This document shows, in pieces, positions 7,641-14,008 of a stretch of 24,893 bases of DNA (positions within the stretch are counted from its first letter, which is position 1; every line of letters begins with the position of its first letter). The position numbers and the translations under genes were made by a program. Where the stretch lies: assembly GCA_041855665.1 (NCBI GenBank), contig JBHAEP010000038.1:1-24893 (forward strand), given 5' to 3'. The notes beneath the pieces are model-generated. The model ran no database searches, was not told the DNA's origin, and worked only from the letters and a program-made list of their open reading frames with translations. This stretch comes from JBHAEP01 sp041855665. GTDB lineage: Bacteria > Patescibacteriota > Saccharimonadia > Saccharimonadales > Saccharimonadaceae.

Positions 7641-7677
7641 AATATCAAAAGATATTTGTACATTTCTAATCTAGGAG
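7641..7677 (+). promoter_or_regulatory. Cassette A 5'-UTR hairpin and Shine-Dalgarno
   Basis: AATATC-AAAA-GATATT hairpin (7641-7656) at the predicted transcript start, then TGTACATTTC (7657-7666) conserved with cassette B, then AGGAG (7673-7677) 5 nt before the ATG at 7683. Confidence 0.65.
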
Positions 7678-7682
7678 TAAAG

Positions 7683-8189
7683 ATGTTGGATTCACTTGAA
7701 AACCTCATCACATTCAACCAGATAAATCGTAGTATTGAATTTTTCCCGCCAAAAGGGAGATTTTATTGCGATAAACTTCCGTCAGCTGATGAATTTCAGA
7801 CTTTGAGTCAACTTAGTGCCGATTCGATAGAGTTGGCCTTGAAGCCCAATTGTGCAAACGCTATGTCGGAGACTCTAATTTATGGACCAGAGATTTACCG
7901 GTCAAAGTCTTTTCGTCGTCGTTTGTTCGAATTAAATCCGGATGGTTTTTATTACGATCTGGATAAGTTTAACGATGATATCCATTACAATCATCATGTT
8001 CGTTCGTTTAGCTATAGCTGTAACAAAAGCGTAATCATGATGGATAGGAATGGGCGCAAGAAGCGCTTCTATTCAAAGCGAATTATATCTGATAAGTTGA
8101 TAGCTCTTGCTATTGTCTTGGCCTTGTCAATAACGGCTTGTGCATTTTTGGCAGGGTTTTTATCTGGTTTAATTGCTAGGTTTCTATAA
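7683..8189 (+). CDS. C-terminally anchored protein of unknown family, copy A
   Basis: 168 residues. The ATG at 7683 is chosen because AGGAG precedes it by 5 nt; the frame extends upstream to a TTG at 7605, but that lies in the -35 box. The N-terminal 130 residues are soluble and rich in aromatic and charged residues. A basic stretch (GRKKRFYSKR, 124-133) precedes one C-terminal membrane helix (about 139-165), giving a tail-anchor-like layout. The segment Y72-x-S74-x2-F77-R78...N85-P86-x-G88-x-Y90 recurs in copy B (Y66, S68, F71, R72, N79, P80, G82, F84), as does an FP..G element (21-25 and 15-19). I do not recognise the family. The strong promoter suggests real expression. Confidence 0.7.
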   Translation: MLDSLENLITFNQINRSIEFFPPKGRFYCDKLPSADEFQTLSQLSADSIELALKPNCANAMSETLIYGPEIYRSKSFRRRLFELNPDGFYYDLDKFNDDIHYNHHVRSFSYSCNKSVIMMDRNGRKKRFYSKRIISDKLIALAIVLALSITACAFLAGFLSGLIARFL

Positions 8190-8203
8190 TTTATTCCTAC
8201 TAC

Positions 8204-8230
8204 ACCGGCCTCTTGATTGGGGCCGGTTTT
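8204..8230 (+). terminator. Terminator of cassette A
   Basis: ACCGGCC (8204-8210) pairs with GGCCGGT (8221-8227), extendable inward by two pairs, followed by a short T run. The sequence parallels the cassette B terminator. Confidence 0.75.
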
Positions 8231-8231
8231 C

Positions 8232-8261
8232 ATTGACTTTTTATAATGATTATGCTATAAT
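8232..8261 (+). promoter_or_regulatory. Promoter of cassette B
   Basis: TTGACT (8233-8238), 17-nt spacer, perfect TATAAT (8256-8261). Predicted to be stronger than copy A because of the consensus -10. Confidence 0.8.
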
Positions 8262-8270
8262 ATTAAATAT

Positions 8271-8307
8271 AGCATCAATAGATGCTTGTACATTTCGTAG
8301 TTAGGAA
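8271..8307 (+). promoter_or_regulatory. Cassette B 5'-UTR hairpin and Shine-Dalgarno-like site
   Basis: AGCATC-AATA-GATGCT hairpin (8271-8286), TGTACATTTC (8287-8296), then AGGAA (8303-8307) before the ATG at 8313. Compared with copy A, two base pairs of the stem have changed on both sides, so pairing is kept. Confidence 0.65.
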
Positions 8308-8312
8308 TAAAA

Positions 8313-8777
8313 ATGAGTAACGTTTTCGTGGACAAGTATGGTAAGAAGCATCTCTTTCCCGAGGATGGCTATATTCTATCGCGCCACTTTGATGGCTTGC
8401 GCGAATTTGAATCTATGCAAGCGGACAAGTTTGTGATGATTTTTTCATACAAAGATGAGCTAGGTGATGCTGAAAATAATGACTTTCATTTAATCCCTGC
8501 TGATGTCTATAATTCGAATGAATTTCGCGAGCAAGTCGTAGGATGTAACCCGAAAGGGATTTTCTACGTTGATCCTACAGGTCTTGATAGTAGCTATTTT
8601 ACTGAGGTCGAAGATTTTTGCCAGAAAAATGGTGAATTTATTCGCACCTACGGCAAAGGAGGTAGCACTGGTATCTTTCCGCAAAAAAGAATTGATATCA
8701 AGCCTCGCCATATCGTTGCGGCAATTTTAATAGTTGTATTTGTTGCATTAATTAGTCCTTACGTAAACCTATTTTAA
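8313..8777 (+). CDS. C-terminally anchored protein of unknown family, copy B
   Basis: 154 residues, MSNVFVDKYGKKHLFPEDG..., a soluble region and one C-terminal helix (about 133-150, HIVAAILIVVFVALISPYV) preceded by basic residues. It shares with copy A the Y-x-S-x2-F-R...N-P-x-G motif (66-84), an early FP..G element (15-19) and the same overall plan, at low identity. The start is an ATG with AGGAA upstream. I do not recognise the family. Its promoter, leader and terminator are paralogous to those of copy A, which supports descent from one duplicated gene followed by fast protein divergence. Confidence 0.75.
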   Translation: MSNVFVDKYGKKHLFPEDGYILSRHFDGLREFESMQADKFVMIFSYKDELGDAENNDFHLIPADVYNSNEFREQVVGCNPKGIFYVDPTGLDSSYFTEVEDFCQKNGEFIRTYGKGGSTGIFPQKRIDIKPRHIVAAILIVVFVALISPYVNLF

Positions 8778-8786
8778 CCTACTAGC

Positions 8787-8818
8787 GCCGACCTCTATCT
8801 GGGGTCGGCATTTCCTTT
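8787..8818 (+). terminator. Terminator of cassette B
   Basis: GCCGACC (8787-8793) pairs with GGTCGGC (8803-8809), followed by ATTTCCTTTT. The T tract is interrupted, so termination may be partial before uvrA. Confidence 0.65.
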
Positions 8819-8845
8819 TGGTGGATGGTTTGATATCTAAAAAAG

Positions 8846-8854
8846 TGGTATAAT
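8846..8854 (+). promoter_or_regulatory. Extended -10 promoter of uvrA
   Basis: TGG-TATAAT with the -10 ending 9 nt before the ATG at 8864; no -35 at correct spacing. Predicts an almost leaderless mRNA. No LexA-like operator was recognised. Confidence 0.65.
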
Positions 8855-8863
8855 ATTTTAGAT

Positions 8864-11680
8864 ATGGCAGAGTTGATAAAAATCCAGGGCGCGCGTGAGC
8901 ATAATTTGAAAAATGTTAGCGTTGAAATCCCAAGAAATAAAATTGTAGTGATAACTGGACTTTCTGGTTCAGGGAAGTCGAGCTTGGCGTTTGACACAAT
9001 TTATGCTGAAGGTCAAAGGCGATATGTCGAAAGTCTTAGTAGTTATGCTCGTCAGTTCTTGGGAATTATGGATAAGCCAGATGTGGATTCGATCGATGGG
9101 CTTAGTCCAGCTATTTCAATTGATCAAAAATCAACGAGCCGAAACCCTCGATCTACAGTAGCAACAGTGACTGAAATTTACGACTATTTGAGGTTGCTTT
9201 TCGCTCGCATTGGAGTTCCACATTGTCCTATTTGTGGCAAAACGGTGCAGCGACGTACTCCACAGACTATTATTGATGAAGTTATGAAATTTGACGAGGG
9301 GTCTAGGTTGATGATTCTAGCTCCTATTGTCAAACAGAAAAAAGGTGAGCATGCGCATGTAGCAGAGCAATATACTCGACTTGGGTTTGCTAGGGCGAGA
9401 GTTGACGGTGTTGTGTACGCATTGGATGAATTTCCGGAACTAGATAAAAAGTATAAACACGATATTGAGATTGTGGTCGACCGTATCGTGATGTCTAAAG
9501 ATTTGCAATCGAGGGTTGCCCAATCTGTTGAGCAGGCGCTAGATATTGGCGAAGGTGTGGTTCAGATTTTGAATGTTGACACTGATGAAGTGTCGTCTTT
9601 AAGTCAAAGATATGCTTGTATAGATCATCCAGCTGAAGATATTCCAGAATTAGAGCCGCGGCTTTTTAGTTTTAACTCACCTCAAGGAGCTTGCCCTACA
9701 TGTACTGGTTTGGGAACTAGGATGGAGGTTGACCCGGAGCTTGTTTTTAATCCGAATCTGACTATCGCGGAAGGCGCTATTCGCCCCTACAATCGAGCTA
9801 GCAGTGATGCTTGGTACATGAAGCGTTTGCAGGCTGTTGCGGAGGCGCATGGCTTTAGCTTAAGGGTTCCTGTGAAGGATTTAAGTCCGGACAATATAGA
9901 TAAGGTTCTTTATGGAACGGGCAAGCAGACTTATAGTATTGAGCTTGGCAGTGGTCGGAGCTATGATTCTGCATACGAGGGTGTTATACCAAATTTGGAG
10001 CGTCGACATAAAGAGACTGATAGTGAATTTATGCGCAAAGATATTGAGCGTTTTATGCGCCTAAGGCATTGCAATTCTTGCAAGGGTGCGCGCTTGAAGC
10101 CTGTGGTCTTGGCTGTGACAGTCCAAGGTTTGAGTATTATGGATATCTGTAGCTTGGGCGTGGCAGATGCTTTAGACTTGTTCGAAAATAACCTGAAGCT
10201 TAGTGACCAAGAAATGATGATCGCAACTCAAATTCTAAAGGAAATTACGGCACGACTTGGCTTTATGAATAATGTCGGGCTGAATTATCTGGAGTTAGCT
10301 AGAGCAGCTAATACTCTATCTGGTGGAGAGGCGCAGCGTATTCGATTGGCGACGCAGATTGGCAGTGGTCTACAGGGGGTTTTGTATGTTTTAGATGAGC
10401 CTTCTATTGGACTGCATCAAAGAGATAACGATCGTTTAATTGCTACTTTAAAGCACCTAAGAGACTTAGGGAATACTGTCCTTGTTGTGGAGCATGACGA
10501 GGACACGATTCGTGAAGCGGACTATCTCCTAGATATTGGTCCAGGGGCTGGAGTTCATGGTGGAAATGTTGTCGCAGCGGGCACTCCAGCTGAAGTTGCT
10601 AAAAATAAGGATAGTATCACTGGAAAGTTTTTGAGCGGGGCGGAAAAGATTGAAGTTCCTAAAAAGCGTCGTCAAATTCAAAAAGATAAACAACTTGAGA
10701 TTATTGGCGCCAGAGAAAATAACCTGAAAAATATTAATGTTAATATTCCGCTAGGTGTGATAACTATGGTTACAGGAGTTAGTGGTAGCGGAAAATCAAC
10801 TCTTGTTAATGATATTTTAGCCAAGGAATTATCCGCTAGACTTCATCGAGCACAGGATGTGCCTGGTCTTCATGATGAAATTAAGGGGATTAAACAGCTA
10901 GATAAGGTTATTGTGATAGATCAGTCGGCTATTGGTAGAACTCCACGCTCCAACCCAGCGACATACACGGGTATTTTCACCCCAATTCGTGAACTTTTTG
11001 CTAGCACTCCAGAGGCTAATGTTCGTGGATATAAAGCCGGGCGATTTAGCTTTAATGTTAAGGGTGGTCGCTGTGAAAACTGTCAAGGCGACGGCGTTAT
11101 TAAGATTGAGATGCACTTTTTGCCGGATGTTTATGTTACTTGTGACGTTTGTGATGGTCGTCGATATAATCGCGAGGCGCTTGAAATCACTTATAAAAAT
11201 AAGACAATTAGTGATGTTCTAGAAATGACTGTTGAGCAGGCGGCAGAATTTTTTGAAAGCCAACCATCAATATCTAGAAAACTAGACACCTTGGTGGATG
11301 TTGGTCTTGGGTATATAAAACTAGGTCAGCCTGCAACTACTTTTTCTGGTGGAGAAGCGCAACGAATTAAGCTTGCTACGGAGCTATCAAGGCGAAATAC
11401 AGGAAAAACAATGTACATTTTAGATGAACCGACAACTGGTTTGCATAGCGCAGACGTCAAGAGGTTGATCGGAATTCTACAGAAATTAGTCGAAGGCGGC
11501 AATAGCATGGTGATTATTGAGCATAATTTAGATATGATAAAAACCGCTGACTACATTGTTGATATGGGTCCAGAAGGTGGGGCTGGAGGTGGCACTATGC
11601 TTGCCGCTGGAACACCTGAACAGATCGCTGAAATACCAAATTCTTATACCGGAAAGTATCTAAAATCTATGCTGAAATAA
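8864..11680 (+). CDS. uvrA: Excinuclease ABC subunit A (UvrA)
   Basis: A full-length 938-residue damage sensor of nucleotide excision repair that dimerises and loads UvrB. Two ABC modules are complete: Walker A GLSGSGKSS (32-40) and GVSGSGKST (638-646), signatures LSGGEAQ (485-491) and FSGGEAQ (827-833), and Walker B VLDEPS and ILDEPT. The second zinc module has Cys737, 740, 760 and 763. The first has Cys252, His255, Cys277 and Cys280, so one usual cysteine is a histidine. An extra CPICGK pair sits at 121-126. The gene is monocistronic between a leaderless-type promoter and a strong terminator. uvrC lies about 12 kb further on; uvrB is not in the window. Confidence 0.98.
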   Translation: MAELIKIQGAREHNLKNVSVEIPRNKIVVITGLSGSGKSSLAFDTIYAEGQRRYVESLSSYARQFLGIMDKPDVDSIDGLSPAISIDQKSTSRNPRSTVATVTEIYDYLRLLFARIGVPHCPICGKTVQRRTPQTIIDEVMKFDEGSRLMILAPIVKQKKGEHAHVAEQYTRLGFARARVDGVVYALDEFPELDKKYKHDIEIVVDRIVMSKDLQSRVAQSVEQALDIGEGVVQILNVDTDEVSSLSQRYACIDHPAEDIPELEPRLFSFNSPQGACPTCTGLGTRMEVDPELVFNPNLTIAEGAIRPYNRASSDAWYMKRLQAVAEAHGFSLRVPVKDLSPDNIDKVLYGTGKQTYSIELGSGRSYDSAYEGVIPNLERRHKETDSEFMRKDIERFMRLRHCNSCKGARLKPVVLAVTVQGLSIMDICSLGVADALDLFENNLKLSDQEMMIATQILKEITARLGFMNNVGLNYLELARAANTLSGGEAQRIRLATQIGSGLQGVLYVLDEPSIGLHQRDNDRLIATLKHLRDLGNTVLVVEHDEDTIREADYLLDIGPGAGVHGGNVVAAGTPAEVAKNKDSITGKFLSGAEKIEVPKKRRQIQKDKQLEIIGARENNLKNINVNIPLGVITMVTGVSGSGKSTLVNDILAKELSARLHRAQDVPGLHDEIKGIKQLDKVIVIDQSAIGRTPRSNPATYTGIFTPIRELFASTPEANVRGYKAGRFSFNVKGGRCENCQGDGVIKIEMHFLPDVYVTCDVCDGRRYNREALEITYKNKTISDVLEMTVEQAAEFFESQPSISRKLDTLVDVGLGYIKLGQPATTFSGGEAQRIKLATELSRRNTGKTMYILDEPTTGLHSADVKRLIGILQKLVEGGNSMVIIEHNLDMIKTADYIVDMGPEGGAGGGTMLAAGTPEQIAEIPNSYTGKYLKSMLK

Positions 11681-11715
11681 ATATAACCCGCCATACTTAG
11701 GCGGGTTATATGATT
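11681..11715. terminator. Bidirectional terminator between uvrA and the DedA-family gene
   Basis: A perfect 12-pair stem, ATATAACCCGCC (11681-11692) with GGCGGGTTATAT (11700-11711), loop ATACTTA, directly after the uvrA stop. T-rich on the far side in both directions. Confidence 0.85.
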
Positions 11716-11728
11716 TTGAAGCGGGGTT

Positions 11729-12421
11729 TTACATGAATTTTAGAATATATATTCCAAGAACTATTAAGATCACAAAGATAATTCCAATAATATCGATATA
11801 TTTTTCAATTTGGTCTTTGTATTTGCGGCCAAAATGATTCATTAGGAATGCTACCAAATAGAATCGTCCACCGCGGCCGATAATCGAACCGATTATAAAA
11901 GGTAAGATAAACATGTTTGCGGCGCCAGCAGCGATAGTGAAGATTTTATAAGGAACGGGTGTGAATCCTGCGATCAATATTGCCCAGACACCCCATTCTT
12001 TAAACCATTCGTTGGCGGAATTGTACGCTTCTTCGTAGCCGGCGTTGATAACTACAGGCATGATTGCACCAATTAATAAAAACCCTAGCAGGTACCCGAA
12101 AAGTCCTCCGAATACAGAGCTTGCTGTTGTAATGGTTGCGAGCCTAAACCATTTTTTTGGTCGAGCCGTAACCATTGCTATAAGCAGTGGATCTGGTGGG
12201 ATAGGGAAGAACGAGCTTTCGGCAAAAGATAGTGTCGCAAGGGCGTATTCAGCTTGCTTTTTTTCGCTCCAGCTAATAATCCACTTGTAGGTTTTTTTCA
12301 TTAATTTGCTCGGTCCAGACCAGAGCGATATTAAAAATAGTACAGGTTTTGACTCTAGAAAGGCTGAAAATCTAGGTGCATTTTTCTCGGCTTCAGAGTT
12401 ATTTTGATTCTTTTTTGACAT
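11729..12421 (-). CDS. DedA/VTT-domain membrane protein, YqaA-like
   Basis: A 230-residue inner-membrane protein of the SNARE-associated/VTT (DedA) superfamily, nearest to the YqaA type. Some DedA members move undecaprenyl phosphate or phospholipids across the membrane; the substrate here is unknown. Diagnostic features are FAESSFFPIPPDP (67-78), the re-entrant FTPVPYK (153-159), an arginine-bearing GRGGRF (182-187) and a final hydrophobic helix (about 210-229). A hydrophilic N-terminal extension of about 50 residues is longer than usual. The ATG at 12421 follows an extended -10 by 6 nt, so the mRNA is probably leaderless. It is convergent with uvrA and divergent from the L25 gene. Confidence 0.88.
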   Translation of the reverse strand: MSKKNQNNSEAEKNAPRFSAFLESKPVLFLISLWSGPSKLMKKTYKWIISWSEKKQAEYALATLSFAESSFFPIPPDPLLIAMVTARPKKWFRLATITTASSVFGGLFGYLLGFLLIGAIMPVVINAGYEEAYNSANEWFKEWGVWAILIAGFTPVPYKIFTIAAGAANMFILPFIIGSIIGRGGRFYLVAFLMNHFGRKYKDQIEKYIDIIGIIFVILIVLGIYILKFM

Positions 12422-12427
12422 GACTTA

Positions 12428-12436
12428 ATTATAGCA
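12428..12436 (-). promoter_or_regulatory. Extended -10 promoter of the DedA-family gene
   Basis: Minus strand TGC-TATAAT, ending 6 nt before the ATG. The same TGC-TATAAT string drives the divergent L25 gene. Confidence 0.65.
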
Positions 12437-12470
12437 TAGCCAATCTGAAATTTAGCTTTAAGCGTAATTA

Positions 12471-12479
12471 TGCTATAAT
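12471..12479 (+). promoter_or_regulatory. Extended -10 promoter of the L25 gene
   Basis: TGC-TATAAT with a weak -35. Transcription would start near 12486, leaving a leader of about 47 nt that ends in AAGGAG (12523-12528), 4 nt before the ATG. CTCC (12501-12504) could pair with the GGAG of this site. Confidence 0.6.
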
Positions 12480-12532
12480 AATAAGTACAATATAAATTCA
12501 CTCCGAAAAAATATCCGGACGAAAGGAGAAAT

Positions 12533-13243
12533 ATGGGAGAGAAAATTACATTAAATATTGCAAAGCGTGAAGTTTTTGGTAAAAAGGTTGCCAAGCTTCG
12601 TAAAGAAGGTACTGTTCCAGGTGTTGTTTATGGCGCTGGAATTGAACCTCAAGCTATTCAAATGGAGCTTGGTGCTGTATCGAAGGTTATTTCTGCAGCT
12701 GGAAAGCACACGCCAGTTCATCTGACTGGTGCAAAGCGTCGTATTGCAATGATTAAAGATATCGATATGGATATGGTTCGCCATCAAATTCGTCATGTGG
12801 CATTTCATGCGGTCAAGGCTGATGAGCCTGTTATTGCAGAAGTTCCTGTTCGTTTGATTGACCAGGGCGAAAGTGATGCCGAAAAAGCTGGATTGATCAT
12901 CCTTCAGGCGATTGAGTCTCTAGAAGTTAAGGCTTTACCTATGGATTTACCAGAGGCTTTAGAGATTTCAGTTAAAAATCTAAAGACAGATGAAGATAAG
13001 TTGACTGTTGGAGATATTGAATTGCCAGAAGGTGTTGAGCTTGTGGACAATGATGATGGACGTGAAGGTACTGCTGATGACGACCAGAGTGTTACAGATC
13101 TTGTCGTGGCAAATGTTTATGAGCCAGGTGCGCTAGCTGCAGCTAACGAAGCGGCTGGTGGTGATGCCGAAGATGAATCTGAAGTTGAATCAGAAAACGG
13201 ATCTGAAGAGACGCCTGCTGACAGTGAATCTGAAGATAAATAA
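12533..13243 (+). CDS. rplY: Ribosomal protein bL25, long Ctc/TL5 form
   Basis: A 236-residue 5S rRNA-binding protein of the 50S subunit. The N-terminal L25 domain (about 1-92) has LRKEGTVPGVVYGAG and the conserved DIDMDMVRHQIRHVAFHAV block. The C-terminal TL5/Ctc beta domain spans about 95-195 (EVPVRLIDQGESDAEKAG, LPEGVELV). A highly acidic Glu/Asp/Ser tail (about 205-236) follows, as in several other long-form L25 proteins. The AAGGAG site and 47-nt leader contrast with the leaderless neighbours and would suit a highly translated gene. Its terminator follows closely, so it is a single-gene unit. Confidence 0.95.
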   Translation: MGEKITLNIAKREVFGKKVAKLRKEGTVPGVVYGAGIEPQAIQMELGAVSKVISAAGKHTPVHLTGAKRRIAMIKDIDMDMVRHQIRHVAFHAVKADEPVIAEVPVRLIDQGESDAEKAGLIILQAIESLEVKALPMDLPEALEISVKNLKTDEDKLTVGDIELPEGVELVDNDDGREGTADDDQSVTDLVVANVYEPGALAAANEAAGGDAEDESEVESENGSEETPADSESEDK

Positions 13244-13267
13244 GTAGTCGCTATCTACCTATTATCT

Positions 13268-13294
13268 AAAATCACCCCGTGAGGGGTGATTTTT
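13268..13294 (+). terminator. Terminator of the L25 gene
   Basis: An 11-pair stem (13268-13278 with 13283-13293) capped by a GTGA tetraloop, with a T run at its end. Confidence 0.9.
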
Positions 13295-13315
13295 GGTTTT
13301 TGAAAAATTTTATTA

Positions 13316-13321
13316 TATAGT
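13316..13321 (+). promoter_or_regulatory. -10 box for the ABC ATPase-permease operon
   Basis: TATAGT, 18 nt before the ATG at 13340, with only a weak TTGGTT-like -35 (13293-13298). Predicted leader of about 12 nt without a Shine-Dalgarno. Confidence 0.4.
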
Positions 13322-13339
13322 AAAATTAGTGTAAGCATT

Positions 13340-14008
13340 ATGATAAAAATTGAAAACCTATCCAAGACATTTAATATATCTCGCAAAAATAGAGTTGAAG
13401 TCTTAAGGAATATTAATTTGGAGATTCAAAAAGGGGAGTTTGTTGCCGTGGTTGGCGCCAGTGGCAGCGGCAAATCTACATTAATGCATATATTAGGATG
13501 TCTAGATAGTCCCACCAAAGGCAAGGTTTATATAGATGGTCAAGATGTTTCTAGGTTTTCAGATTCGAAAATTAGTAAATTTCGATCACAAAAAGTAGGG
13601 TTTATATTTCAGAGTTTCTATTTGCAGCCATTTTTGACGCTTATTGACAACGTGGCTGTAGCTGGATTTTTAGCCGGCAAAAGCAGGAAAGAATCTAGGG
13701 ATAGAGCCAGCAGCGTACTGGATTCACTAGGTTTGTCTGATAGAAAGAACTATAAAGTAAAAGAGCTTTCTGGTGGTCAGATTCAGCGAGCGGCTATCGC
13801 TAGAGCGCTAATGAACGACCCTGATATTATATTAGCTGATGAGCCAATAGGTAATTTAGATTCAGAAAATTCTCAAAAAGTAGTTAATATTTTTCGCCAA
13901 ATATGTAGCGAGCTGGGTAAGACTATAGTTGTCGTGACGCATGATATGGATGTGGCAAAGTCTGCTGATAGGATAATAAGCATAAAAGATGGTGTAATTT
14001 ATGGTTAA
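13340..14008 (+). CDS. ABC transporter ATP-binding protein, MacB/LolD type
   Basis: A 222-residue ATPase of the MacB/LolD/FtsE class (type VII ABC systems), which drive mechanotransmission or extrusion rather than classical transport. Visible are Walker A GASGSGKST (39-47), Q-loop Gln91 in FIFQSFYLQP, signature LSGGQIQRAAIARAL (143-157), Walker B IILADEP (163-169), D-loop GNLDSE and switch His201 in VVTHDMD. Its last codons overlap the permease ATG by 8 nt, so the two are one transporter made by coupled translation. The substrate cannot be told from sequence; lipoprotein, peptide or antimicrobial export are typical for the class. Confidence 0.93.
   Translation: MIKIENLSKTFNISRKNRVEVLRNINLEIQKGEFVAVVGASGSGKSTLMHILGCLDSPTKGKVYIDGQDVSRFSDSKISKFRSQKVGFIFQSFYLQPFLTLIDNVAVAGFLAGKSRKESRDRASSVLDSLGLSDRKNYKVKELSGGQIQRAAIARALMNDPDIILADEPIGNLDSENSQKVVNIFRQICSELGKTIVVVTHDMDVAKSADRIISIKDGVIYG

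Larger units (their letters stand above)
7603..8230 (+). repeat. Duplicated gene cassette, copy A
   Basis: Copy A of a tandem duplication covering promoter, 5'-UTR hairpin, ORF and terminator; copy B is at 8231-8813. A 23-nt run is identical between 7604-7626 and 8232-8254. The terminators share CCTACTA at the same place and similar arms, and the proteins share a central motif and a C-terminal helix. The coding parts have diverged strongly. Confidence 0.65.
8231..8813 (+). repeat. Duplicated gene cassette, copy B
   Basis: Copy B of the tandem cassette described at 7603-8230. It contains the promoter (8233-8261), the leader hairpin (8271-8286), an ORF (8313-8777) and the terminator (8787-8809). 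Order and spacing are the same as in copy A. Confidence 0.65.

Noticed and set aside
7605..7682. An upstream TTG start for the cassette A protein.
   Set aside because: It coincides with the -35 box TTGACT, while the ATG at 7683 has AGGAG 5 nt upstream and matches the layout of copy B.
12501..12528. Autoregulatory leader of the L25 gene, with CTCC pairing to GGAG.
   Set aside because: Only 4 pairs, with a competing weak TCCG/CGGA stem. Too little to claim regulation from one sequence.
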